Source: Bacteroidales bacterium
GTDB lineage: Bacteria > Bacteroidota > Bacteroidia > Bacteroidales > Bacteroidaceae
Reading direction: 5' to 3'
Assembly: GCA_015060905.1 (NCBI GenBank)
Contig: SUXQ01000005.1
Location: forward strand, 11,670-75,669
DNA length: 64,000 nucleotides
Part shown: positions 1 through 9,300 of the stretch, in pieces
Layout of the letters: each line of letters begins with the position of its first letter
How positions within the stretch are numbered: the stretch's first letter is position 1
The notes under the pieces: generated by a model
What the model was told of the DNA's origin: nothing
What the model saw: the letters and a program-made list of their open reading frames with translations, nothing else
The model's database searches: none
Position numbers and translations under genes: made by a program

Positions 1-147
1 TTTACTTATTTTTTATCCCGAGCCGAAGCCTATCTTATCCAAAGTAGTGCAAGGCGAGTGGAGAACAAAATAAGTTTACTTATTTTTTATCCCGAGCCGA
101 AGCCTATCTTATCCAAAGTAGTGCAAGGCGAGTGCAATACAAAATAA
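1..147. repeat. 74-bp direct tandem repeat, two copies
   Basis: Two copies of a 74-bp unit lie head to tail at 1-74 and 75-147. The first 60 bases of each copy are identical and only the last dozen or so differ. The unit contains the phrase AGTGCAAGGCGAGTG, which resembles the GTGCAAGCGAGT phrase in the repeats at 168 and 766. No open reading frame is convincing here. The array may continue left of the window. Confidence 0.85.
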
Positions 148-167
148 ACGAGTTTATTTTTATTGCC

Positions 168-250
168 GAACTATCGTGCAAGCGAGTAAGTGGAAATTCA
201 TTTACACTTGCAACGAGCGCAGCCGATAGTCGCCAAAGGCAACTGCGAAG
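168..250. repeat. Dispersed repeat, copy 1
   Basis: This stretch shares the order of phrases GTGCAAGCGAGT, AACGAGCGCAGCC and GCC(A/G)AAGGCAA with 766-848, with roughly three quarters of bases matching by eye. Copy 1 also carries an inverted pair ACTATCG...CGATAGT at its two ends. It looks like a non-coding repeat family member. Confidence 0.6.
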
Positions 251-410
251 CCTAGCTATTTAATTAACCTCAGTTCGATATAATTTTAAATGTTTCTTTT
301 ATTATGGTGATTGAGGAAAAAGTTACCTTATTCGTTACTAACTTTTGTATTCTACGGTAGTTTTTACCCTTAATCTTTTGTTGCAAATTTATAGGTAGTC
401 GTTTCTATCT

Positions 411-1039
411 CACCCTTTTGGCGCCCAAAAGGGTGCAAAAGGCACAGCGCAGACAAAATGCAGTTGCTCGCTCCTCGGCTCACGAATTTTCGCTGGGCGA
501 AAATATCCCTCGTTCGTCGTTCGCTTGCCGGCAACTTTCCCTTGATAGTCGCGGGATGCACAAGTTTGGCCACGCTTACAGCGCGTCAGAAAACTTGCGC
601 CTCTTTTCCGCGCCTATCTGCGGCCGTTGCCTGTGATTTTGACAACGCTGTATTTTTTTTTGAAGTAACCGTTTGCTATTATTATCGCAGGCAATAGTAA
701 CTTTAAAATCCATCCGGCACCGTTAAAGAGCACAGTGAGAGCCCGGCTGTTTTTCGGATTAAGTGCGAAAGTTTCGTGCAAGCGAGTGAGTGGAAGCTTG
801 CTTACATTTACAACGAGCGCAGCCAAAGTTCGCCGAAGGCAAAGACTGTTTGACTGTGGGTTAGATGCGTAAAACGCAGCTAACCGAAGGAGTTCCGCAG
901 CGCCCGAAAAACAGCCGATAGGCTTGAGTGACAAGGCTCGTTCGACTGAGGAATGTTGCTTATAGCAACTTGTGAACAAAGAACGAACTGACTGCTCTTT
1001 CCGTGTGCCGGGCCTTTGGTACTTTGGGCGCCAAAGTAC
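411..1039. repeat. Repeat island with palindromic inverted ends
   Basis: The left end (411-435) is CACCCTTTTGG, CGC, CCAAAAGGGTG. The right end (1019-1039) is GTACTTTGG, GCG, CCAAAGTAC. The cores are inverted relative to each other, and the sequences reading inward from each end are similar: both conceptually translate to a W-R-P-K stretch followed by basic residues and a V-(A)-R-S. I read this as two related repeat units facing each other, not as genes. Long but implausible reading frames cross it (for example 614-1063, minus). No transposase is encoded inside. Confidence 0.55.
766..848. repeat. Dispersed repeat, copy 2
   Basis: Second copy of the repeat described at 168-250, in the same orientation, lying inside the island 411-1039. 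The phrase GTGCAAGCGAGTGAGTGGAA is nearly identical to the one in copy 1. Confidence 0.6.
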
Positions 1040-1200
1040 ATAATTGAAAATATAGCCTTTCAAATTGCAATTACAATCAAGGGTAGATATATACTATATT
1101 AAATAGATAAAATCCTTTATTACTATAATTTGAAAAAACTTTTCCAAACAAACTCAAAAAAGTGCCCCCGACGGAACGCATCGATTATATATACACAGAA

Positions 1201-1231
1201 ATAGAGGAAATGTACGAAACACTTCCTCTAT
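1201..1231 (-). terminator. Terminator downstream of secG
   Basis: ATAGAGGAA (1201-1209) pairs perfectly with TTCCTCTAT (1223-1231). It lies about 25 bases beyond the secG stop on the minus strand and would end the permease-to-secG operon. Confidence 0.6.
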
Positions 1232-1255
1232 ACTATTTTATATATAATATACAAA

Positions 1256-1621
1256 TTATTCGCCCTCGGCAGGTGCAGCGGGTGCGCTCTCAGCCTCGGC
1301 GGGAGCAGCCTGCTCCGAAAAATCGGGAACAGTATTAGGATTAACCACGCTATTCTCAACAGCATTCTGCTGCAAGATACTCTCTTCAACTACAGTCGGC
1401 TGGGGGAGCGACCATGTTGCAACAATACTGATTACAACCATTGCCACAGCAAGACTCCAAGTAGCTTTCTCAATAAAGTCGGTTGTCTTTTTGACACCCA
1501 TAATCTGATTGGATGATGCAAAACCCGATGCAAGTCCGCCACCCTTAGAATTCTGGATGAGAACGATTAAACACATCAACATTGATACAATCACAATCAG
1601 GAATACACAAAGTAAGTACAT
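1256..1621 (-). CDS. secG: Preprotein translocase subunit SecG
   Basis: SecG is the small accessory subunit of the SecYEG channel in the inner membrane and helps protein translocation. The 121-residue product has two membrane segments (about 2-21 and 52-72) joined by a loop containing LIQNSKGGGLASGF, the family signature. The C-terminal tail (about 80-121) is rich in Ala, Pro and Glu and should be disordered, a common extension in Bacteroidota SecG. It is the last gene of the minus-strand run starting at the permease, one base after the TPR gene. Identification is firm. Confidence 0.93.
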   Translation of the reverse strand: MYLLCVFLIVIVSMLMCLIVLIQNSKGGGLASGFASSNQIMGVKKTTDFIEKATWSLAVAMVVISIVATWSLPQPTVVEESILQQNAVENSVVNPNTVPDFSEQAAPAEAESAPAAPAEGE

Positions 1622-1622
1622 T

Positions 1623-2354
1623 TTATTTTCTTTTTGTATGTTTAACTATTTTTTCTAAAAATCTAATTTGGTCTGCAAAGTAACGATTTTTATTTGGATA
1701 TTCCAAATATAATCGTTTAAGAATTTCAAGAGCCTTCTCATATTTTCCTTGTTTCAGGTAAATATTGGCAAGAGTCTCTGTAAAAATTGGCGTTTCTGTA
1801 TCAGTTTCGGCAGTATCAGGCACAGGAGTATTGTTTTTTGTGACAGAAGCGTCCGCAGCATCGGGGAGCAACTGCAACGTAAATTTTTCCTCGCCACCCT
1901 CCAGAAAACTGTCTATAAGCTCTTGTCCGCGCATTTTGGGAACATCCGCCGCATTATCGTCGGCAGCAAGATAGGTGGAAACATAATCCACTGCAGCCGC
2001 ACCCTCGGCCTCGAGAGAGAGATTTTCGGGTGGCAACGTTTCCAAAAATGCGTCTATCAGATTCATTGTGCGGTCTACGGGAATATCCTGCTCCTCGGCA
2101 GACGGGGCATTTACATTCTCGTCTATATTGCCATACTCGCGCATAAGGTCGAACAGCACCCAACGATTTTTAAGATAGAGTGCCGCACTGCGCATCTCTT
2201 TTCCAAATTCAATATCGTGCAGAAGATATAAATTTTTCAGCATCAGCAGACGCGCAGCATCGAAACAGGGATTTTTACGAACAATCATACGCAATTCGTA
2301 CAAAGTCTCCCTGTTGAGCTTGTCGGGGTGGGCTATATAATATGAAATATCCAT
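1623..2354 (-). CDS. TPR-containing protein between lptE and secG
   Basis: A 243-residue soluble-looking protein with no signal peptide. Residues about 190-235 form one clear tetratricopeptide unit (IYLKQGKYEKALEILKRLY). The N-terminal half is helical with paired aromatic residues, and the middle is acidic and low in complexity. TPR units usually mediate protein contacts. It lies 12 bases after lptE and one base before secG, so it is probably co-translated with envelope-biogenesis genes. I know the arrangement from other Bacteroidales, but the protein's function is not known to me. Confidence 0.75.
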   Translation of the reverse strand: MDISYYIAHPDKLNRETLYELRMIVRKNPCFDAARLLMLKNLYLLHDIEFGKEMRSAALYLKNRWVLFDLMREYGNIDENVNAPSAEEQDIPVDRTMNLIDAFLETLPPENLSLEAEGAAAVDYVSTYLAADDNAADVPKMRGQELIDSFLEGGEEKFTLQLLPDAADASVTKNNTPVPDTAETDTETPIFTETLANIYLKQGKYEKALEILKRLYLEYPNKNRYFADQIRFLEKIVKHTKRK

Positions 2355-2366
2355 AAAGAGAGGTTA

Positions 2367-2894
2367 TTACCAATCGGCCACCGCGGCATTAAATATCGAC
2401 TCTACTATTTCTTTAATCATCTGGGTGACAAGTTCTTCCTGAACACTCTCGAGTGACTGTGAAGCCTCAAAGTCGCGTACCGCCGAGAATGAACGTTCAA
2501 AATCCTTTTCGTGGTCCACATTATTTGTGAAACGCACGTTCACAGTCATCTTCAACTGTACCATCGACGAGTAACCATCCGACGAAATTGATTTATTAAA
2601 TTGGTCGTACGAGGTAATTTCACCCGCAAAATGCAGGTCGCCACCATTTCTCACCTGCACCAATTTTGTCTGCTGAACAAAAGCATCGTTCAATGCCTGA
2701 TTGAACATTTGAGCCATTGGGCCCCACTGATAGGCAGCTCTATTCTGGAAAGTCTCCAAAGAGATTGTCTTTATCTTTGTATAATCGATGGAAGCACCCG
2801 TAAGTTTATAACTGACCTTGCAACCCGTCACAACAACAAGTGCCAAAAGCATCAAATAGAGAATGCCCCCTTTGTATTTCTTAATCAAGTCCAT
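2367..2894 (-). CDS. lptE: LptE-family LPS-assembly lipoprotein
   Basis: LptE is the outer-membrane lipoprotein that plugs the LptD barrel and helps place lipopolysaccharide in the outer leaflet. The 175-residue product has a lipoprotein signal ending at LVVVTGC (Cys25), then the start typical of the Bacteroidota family (YKLTGASIDYTKIKTISLETFQN). Length is normal. Its first 14 bases overlap the end of the sigma-54 activator gene, which implies translational coupling. The family call rests on the N-terminal pattern and gene context; LptD is not in the window. Confidence 0.83.
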   Translation of the reverse strand: MDLIKKYKGGILYLMLLALVVVTGCKVSYKLTGASIDYTKIKTISLETFQNRAAYQWGPMAQMFNQALNDAFVQQTKLVQVRNGGDLHFAGEITSYDQFNKSISSDGYSSMVQLKMTVNVRFTNNVDHEKDFERSFSAVRDFEASQSLESVQEELVTQMIKEIVESIFNAAVADW

Positions 2895-4122
2895 ATTCCT
2901 TTATTTTTCTATATAATGTACGTTCGGATATATTCAATTCCTTTGCCGCTTCGCGTCGCTTGCCACGATGCCTTTCGAGTGCACGCAGAATAGCCATACG
3001 CTCCATGTCATCGAGCGAAAGTGTCTCCTCGACATACTCCTCACTTTCGATTATTCCACGTTGCACAGAGTCGCGGTTCTCTTTTACGGGAGAAATATGT
3101 ATAGTGGTAGGCTGAATCTGAGCAGACGGAACGGAAATTTCGTGCGCAGTAGTATACAGCGGCATTTCCTCCTTGTGCGAACGGCCTAAAGTAAGTTCCT
3201 CAACCTGCGCCTTTAGTTCGGTAATATCGCGTCGCATATCAAAAAGGACGCTGTAAAGAATCTCACGCTCACTCTCAAAAGTCTTTCCTTTGGTCGAAGA
3301 GGTTGCAAGGCGCGCTGGAAGAGTCATCTGCGTCTGCTGAGGAAGATATTTCTTCATCGTCTCGCCCGTAACCTCACGCTGCATTTCGAGCAACGATATT
3401 TGTTCGGCAACATTCTTCAACTGACGAATATTGCCCGGCCACGAATATTCCAATATTGCATTTTTAGCACTATCGCTCAACTGAATCTTGGGCACAGAAT
3501 ATTTTGCCGAAAAGTCCAATGCAAACTTCTTAAACAGCAATATTACATCCTCGCCACGTTTACGCAGAGGAGGAACATTAATGGGCACAGTGTTCAAACG
3601 ATAGTAAAGGTCCTCCCTGAAACGTCCATCGCTTATAGCCTCGGGCAGATTGACATTTGTAGCACAGACAATTCTTACATTTGTCTTTTCTACTTTAGAA
3701 GAGCCCACACGAAGAAACTCACCATTCTCGAGCACACGCAACAACCTTGCCTGCGTTGCCAAAGGAAGCTCACCAACCTCGTCCAAAAATATCGTACCAC
3801 CATCAGCCTCGCTGAAGTAACCCTTACGCTCGCTGACAGCATCGGTAAACGCACCTTTCACGTGTCCGAAAAGTTCCGAGTCGATTGTACCCTCGGGAAT
3901 TGCGCCACAGTTTACCGCAAAATACTTTGCATGCTTGCGGACGCTATTCTGATGTATAATTTGAGGGAAATACTCCTTTCCGACACCACTCTCACCGGTT
4001 ATAAGCACCGTCAGGTCGGTGTATGCAACCTGTATAGCAGTATCTATTGCCCTCAACAATCCCGAATCGTTACCTATTATTCCAAACTGTTGTTTTACAC
4101 TTTGTATTTTGGATGAATCCAT
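2881..4122 (-). CDS. Sigma-54-dependent transcriptional activator (AAA+ and Fis HTH)
   Basis: Enhancer-binding protein that uses ATP to remodel sigma-54 RNA polymerase. The 413-residue product begins directly with the AAA+ domain: Walker A GESGVGKE (43-50), sigma-54 contact loop GAFTDA (90-95) in place of the usual GAFTGA, and Walker B GGTIFLDEVGE (about 109-119). A Fis-type helix-turn-helix closes the protein (about 375-410, with GKRREAAKELNISERTLYRK). There is no receiver or sensor domain, so control must come from partners or expression. It sits 20 bases after the permease gene and overlaps lptE. Its targets are unknown. Confidence 0.88.
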   Translation of the reverse strand: MDSSKIQSVKQQFGIIGNDSGLLRAIDTAIQVAYTDLTVLITGESGVGKEYFPQIIHQNSVRKHAKYFAVNCGAIPEGTIDSELFGHVKGAFTDAVSERKGYFSEADGGTIFLDEVGELPLATQARLLRVLENGEFLRVGSSKVEKTNVRIVCATNVNLPEAISDGRFREDLYYRLNTVPINVPPLRKRGEDVILLFKKFALDFSAKYSVPKIQLSDSAKNAILEYSWPGNIRQLKNVAEQISLLEMQREVTGETMKKYLPQQTQMTLPARLATSSTKGKTFESEREILYSVLFDMRRDITELKAQVEELTLGRSHKEEMPLYTTAHEISVPSAQIQPTTIHISPVKENRDSVQRGIIESEEYVEETLSLDDMERMAILRALERHRGKRREAAKELNISERTLYRKIKEYGLD

Positions 4123-4142
4123 AGTTTAAAGTTAATCTGTTT

Positions 4143-6041
4143 TTAAAACGGGAAAAGCAATGGCAGAACAAGCACCATTATCACTCCCATGATAATTTGC
4201 AACGGAAGGCCCACCTTTACATAATCCATAAAAGTATATTGTCCGGCGGGCATCACAAGCGCATTTGGTGGAGTAGAAAATGGCGATGCGAAACACATGC
4301 TTGCACCAACCGTCACCGCAAAAAGGAAAGGTACCGGACTTACGCCCACCTGCATTGCACTGTGCAAGGCAATGGGCGCAAAAAGCACAGCCGTTGCAGT
4401 ATTACTTATAAACATTGTCATCAGCGACGTTGTAAAATATATTCCTGCCAGAAGCAGATGCGGGCCGTACGCTCCAAGACCGCTGACCAAACTATTCGAA
4501 ATATACTCCGATGCACCGGTTTTTTCCAGAGCAAGCGACATTGGCATCATGGCAGCAATAAGCACAATCGATTCCCAATTTATGGTTTTATAAGCAGCTT
4601 CGACGTTGCGGAAACAACCTGTCAGCACCATCAACACCGCAGCGATAATAACAGCCGTCACAGGAGCAACAGGGATAAAATCGAATACCATCATGGCAAT
4701 CATCAACAGCATTATTGCAGCCGCAACCGGAGCTTTATAGTCGAGAGGCACTTTTGCCGCCTCTTCCAACGGACGTCCCAGCACCACCCAATCATTCTCT
4801 TCGTTGCCCAGACGAGCGATATTTTCCCACGAGCCTTGCACAAGCAGCACATCACCTGTGTGTATATGCTCATCGGCAAAATCCTTTAGAAGATAGTTGG
4901 TCTTTCGGCGTATTCCAAGCACATTAAGATTGTATTTTGTACGGAATTCCGACTCGCGTATAGTGCTGTTTATCAAGCTCGAAGTTTGCATTACCACAAC
5001 CTCGGCAACACCTATTGCGTAAAAGTCCAACGTATGTTTGTTGCCACTCTTTTTATCCGAACCCCTTTCCGGAATTTCAAGAGCATAATCTACAGAAAAT
5101 CTCACAACATCCTCATGCTCACCGGTAATATACAAAGTATCACCATTCTCGATAATAGTATTAGGGTCGGCCATCTGCTGTGTAACAGTCTTTAGGAAAC
5201 GATTCTGGGTACTCTCTTTTCGTCTGACCTCGAACACATTAAGACCGTATTTATTTCGCAAGTCAAGCTGAGCAATACTTTTGCCCAGAATCTTCGACTT
5301 TTCATCCACCCTCAGAAGAGAGAGATTATTTGAGACGCCATACTCCTTAACAAGTTCCCTAAGAGTCTTACGCTTGTTTTTATTATTATTTCCGGCCTCT
5401 TTCTCTTTGGACAAAAATATTTTACTAAGCGGAATAAGAACTACCAATCCCACCGTCACACATATTAAGCCCACAGGCAGAAAAGAGAAGAAAGACAGCC
5501 CTTCGTGACCGGCACCCAACAACGTACTTTGGATTATAAGGTTGGGCGGAGTACCGATGAGAGTCATCATGCCTCCCATGCTGCTGGCAAACGCCAAAGG
5601 CATAAGGAAACGACCGGGATTAACATCCGCACTCATAGCAAGACTGACAACAATAGGCAACAGCAGAGCCACCGTACCCGTATTACTCACAAAACCGCCA
5701 ATAGCCGAGGTTACAAGCATTACAAGTATAAAAAGTCGCATTTCACTTTTACCTGCAAGTTTCAAAATGCGCGAACTTATTATTTTCGCAAGCCCTGTCT
5801 GAAAGATTGCACCACCGACAACAAACAAGCCCACCATCATTATAACCACAGAATTGGAAAATCCGGAAAGAGCCTCCTCGGGGGTAAGTATATCACACAG
5901 TAACAATGCAATAAGCGCGCACAAAGCAACAACATCGGAACGCACCTTGCCATTCACAAAAAAGAATACAGACAACAGTAAAATAATACTTGTAGCAATC
6001 ACAGCTATTAATTTTTTATTCAACAACATCAGCAACCACAC
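4143..6041 (-). CDS. SLC13/DASS-family permease with two TrkA-C domains
   Basis: Inner-membrane transporter of the divalent anion:sodium symporter type, 632 residues. Two membrane halves each carry the family's Ser-Asn-Thr signature (SNTGTVALLLP near 118 and SNTATAVLFAP near 550), with TPPN motifs following. Between them are two soluble TrkA-C (RCK-C) domains (about 235-320 and 335-415), usually ligand-sensing. The substrate cannot be read from sequence; dicarboxylate, sulfate and other anions are all possible. A second Met at residue 5 is an equally good start. It is the first gene of the run leading to secG. Confidence 0.85.
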   Translation of the reverse strand: MWLLMLLNKKLIAVIATSIILLLSVFFFVNGKVRSDVVALCALIALLLCDILTPEEALSGFSNSVVIMMVGLFVVGGAIFQTGLAKIISSRILKLAGKSEMRLFILVMLVTSAIGGFVSNTGTVALLLPIVVSLAMSADVNPGRFLMPLAFASSMGGMMTLIGTPPNLIIQSTLLGAGHEGLSFFSFLPVGLICVTVGLVVLIPLSKIFLSKEKEAGNNNKNKRKTLRELVKEYGVSNNLSLLRVDEKSKILGKSIAQLDLRNKYGLNVFEVRRKESTQNRFLKTVTQQMADPNTIIENGDTLYITGEHEDVVRFSVDYALEIPERGSDKKSGNKHTLDFYAIGVAEVVVMQTSSLINSTIRESEFRTKYNLNVLGIRRKTNYLLKDFADEHIHTGDVLLVQGSWENIARLGNEENDWVVLGRPLEEAAKVPLDYKAPVAAAIMLLMIAMMVFDFIPVAPVTAVIIAAVLMVLTGCFRNVEAAYKTINWESIVLIAAMMPMSLALEKTGASEYISNSLVSGLGAYGPHLLLAGIYFTTSLMTMFISNTATAVLFAPIALHSAMQVGVSPVPFLFAVTVGASMCFASPFSTPPNALVMPAGQYTFMDYVKVGLPLQIIMGVIMVLVLPLLFPF

Positions 6042-6389
6042 GCAAACATGCAGTTTCTATTTACATCACACATTGATTATACCACCGCACAAAAAGCGGT
6101 AATTATCTATAAATAACCGCAAAAGGTCATTTTTGCCATCATCGACAGATTAAAAAAACAAACCCGACGACCCGCTAAAAAGAATGTGCAAATTTAGCAA
6201 ATAAAACAAAAAAAATCAATAGCAAGATACCCCAAAAAGAGATAAAAATATTTAATGGAAAAATATTCACGAAAAGAATTATAAAGATTCACACAAAATA
6301 GATAACTTTGCATAATAAAATATGCAAAATTCGGACCATATAAATTTTGCAACAACCACAAAAATAACAAACAAGATAGAACAGACGCC
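6042..6389. other. Divergent intergenic region between permease and tamB
   Basis: About 350 bases of AT-rich DNA between divergent genes. On the plus side it holds a good -7 box (6303-6310). On the minus side TAAATTTG (reverse complement of 6189-6196) could serve the permease, but no -33 element is seen at the proper distance. No small gene is apparent. Confidence 0.5.
6303..6310 (+). promoter_or_regulatory. Putative -7 box for tamB
   Basis: TAACTTTG matches the Bacteroidota consensus TAnnTTTG. It would start a transcript near 6317, about 70 bases before the proposed tamB start. No clear TTTG -33 box is present. Confidence 0.45.
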
Positions 6390-9300
6390 ATAAAAACGCT
6401 AAAAAAAATAGTTTACACACTTATAATACTGCTGCTTCTGCTTGCAACGCCCGCAGCAATATTGCGTTTCGACGCCGTACAGCGTCGTTTGGCAACTATT
6501 GTATCCGACAAACTGATAAACAACATTCAAATTCCATTTGAAGCAACATCCGTAAACATCAGTTTCCCCAACAAACTGACAATAGACTCGATACTCGTAA
6601 AAGACCTTGCAGGCGACACACTCGCCAGCATCCCCCGCATTTCAACAAGTTTCGACATAATACCATTCATCAGAAAAAGCGAAATAAAAATACATACAGC
6701 GACACTATCGGCCCCCGACATACGACTGAGCCGCGCAGACAGCATATCCCCGCTTAACCTGCAATTCATCATAGACAGACTGTCATCAAACGACACAACA
6801 GAAAGCAAGGGGATTCCCAACATACACATCAACCAGATACACATTTACGATGGCAAGATAAGCTACGATGTACTTTCCGAAGAAAAAAAGGAGGGGCTCG
6901 ACCCGTCGCACATAGAAATAAAAAACCTGCAAGCAAACATCGCATTGCGCGCAATAACAAACGACTCTGCCGACCTTTACATAAGAAAAATAGCCTTCAG
7001 CGAAAGTTCGGGCCTTGCAGTCAAACGACTAAGAGCAAGAATAAACGCCACAAAAGAAAAAGCACACATAAGCCGTCTAAATATATCAACAGCCGCCAGC
7101 AATATATCATCAAGAGGAATACAGATACAATTCCCCGAAAAAACAACAGGCAAAAAGCTATCTTTTTCGGGAGAGCTACAAAGCAACAGACTCACAATAA
7201 ACGAATTTACCCCCATCATGCCTCGACTGAGCCACATAAACAGCATATTGGAATTAAACACCAAATTCACAGGCTCGGACAACAGCATAAACATAAAAAC
7301 ATTAAATATATCATCTGAAAAGAATGAAATAAACATCAACCTTTCGGGAGAAGCAAAAAGGCTTTCAAATAAAAATCCGCAATACGAGCTTAAAATAAAA
7401 GAACTGTCGGCAACCCCCGACTTTATAAGCTCCATATACGCAACCGTAACAAACGGAGCAGAACCCCCAAAAGAACTTATCAATTTAGGAAACACAAACA
7501 TAAAAGGCAACATTGCAGGCACAGGCAAACAAGCCGGCGGCGAAGCAGAAATAACAAGCGAGGCAGGCTATATAACAGCAAAAGCAAACATAGATAAAAA
7601 CGGAGAATACAGCGCAACACTCACAGCCCAAGAGATAAACATAGGGAAAATAATCGACAACAACAGTTGGGGACTATGCGGAATAAACGCAGAAGTCAGC
7701 GGAAACACCAAAGACAGCATAGGACACACAGCCAAATTCACAACAACAATAACCCCATTGCAATACAAGCAATACACATACGCCCCCATAAACATTCACG
7801 GCGCATACACAAGCAACAAATTAGCAGCACACATCACACTAAACGACAAAAACATACAAATAAAAAACGCCACCATAAAATACAATAAAAACAAAAGATT
7901 ACCTGTATACGAGTTTAAAATGCAGGTAGACTCATTCCGTCCCTACAATCTGGGGCTCACAACCCTACACGAAGGCAATTATCTATCATTTAACATAGAC
8001 AGCAGAATAACAGGCGACGCTCCTGAAAATTCAAACATATACGCCAAAATAGAGAATTTCACTCTAAAAACACCAAACAAAGAAGAAAAAATACGCGAAT
8101 TTATACTAAACGCCAACATTTTCGAAAAACAGAAAAAACTAACAATAACCTCGGACATCATAAATGGCTACCTTATAGGAATATACAACTACAACACATT
8201 GGCAAACAGCTTCAAGATGGCACTGAATCGCGTGGCACCATCACTCTTTGAAAGAAACGAAATTATAAACACAAACAACGAATTTGCATTCGATTTTAAA
8301 GTAAACAACACCTCGACACTTACAAAAATATTCAATCTGCCTGTAACCATCAAAAAAACATCCTTAATACAAGGCAGTTGCAACGACACACACAAACTTC
8401 TATCACTCTCGGGAAATTTCAAAGGCATAGAATACGGAAAAAGAAAATACCACAATATAAATTTCAACAGCGTAATTGACAAAAAAGAAAATACCAGCAA
8501 CATACAACTAGTCCGCGCTCCACTACCCGATGAGTCAGAAAGTTATAACCCCGGCAACAATATAACAATAAACATACTCTCACAAGCTGCCAACGACTCA
8601 TTATCCACAAATATAAAGTGGAACAATATTTACACACCCACAAATAAAGGCGATGTGAAAATAGATATTGCCCTGCAACGCAACAAAGAGAATAAACTCG
8701 ACGTAACAGCACAGCTACATAAAGGAGAAATTACACAAAGTGACACTACGTGGCTACTCTCTCCCGGAAGAATCATAAGCAGAAACGGCACAATAAACAT
8801 CGACAATTTCTCGCTACAAAGCAACACCCAGCATGTACACATAAACGGCAACATCGGAAAATCAAGCGAGGACAAACTAAATATAGACATGCGACACATA
8901 GACATGGAATATGTGTTCGACATAATAAATTTTCATCCGGTCCATCTTGGTGGGAAAATATCGGGTAATATACACGCATCGTCAATACTCGACAAGATAA
9001 ATTTCAACAGCAACCTACAAGTAGAAAAACTGACATTCGAGAAAGGACTTATAGGCGACCTTGACTTAAAAGGCTATTGGGACGAAGAACAAAAAGCCAT
9101 AATATTAAAAGGAGACGCACGCGAAGGGAACGATTCACGCACCATTATAGACGGCTATATATCACCCGAACAAGACTCTTTGAACATTGGAATAGGAGCA
9201 AAAAATACAAGAATAGACTTTTTGAATCACCTCTTATCAAGTTTCATCGTAGATGCCTCGGGGCATACATCAGGCAAATTGCACATATTGGGCAAATTAG

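Larger units (their letters stand above)
1..1255. other. Gene-free repeat-rich region
   Basis: No reading frame here resembles a known protein. The region holds the 74-bp tandem repeat, two dispersed repeat copies, the island with palindromic ends, about 170 bases of plain AT-rich sequence (240-410), and the terminator of the secG operon. Confidence 0.6.

Noticed and set aside
614-1063. 149-codon open frame on the minus strand in the repeat island
   Set aside because: It spans palindromic repeat DNA and its composition is unlike any neighbouring gene. The similar W-R-P-K start seen at the other end of the island shows that it is repeat-derived.
3400-4116. 238-codon plus-strand frame opposite the sigma-54 activator
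   Set aside because: Shadow of a gene with complete AAA+ and HTH motifs on the other strand.
8598-8612. Match to a DnaA box (TTATCCACA) inside tamB
   Set aside because: A single match in coding sequence with no cluster, so it is not evidence for an origin.
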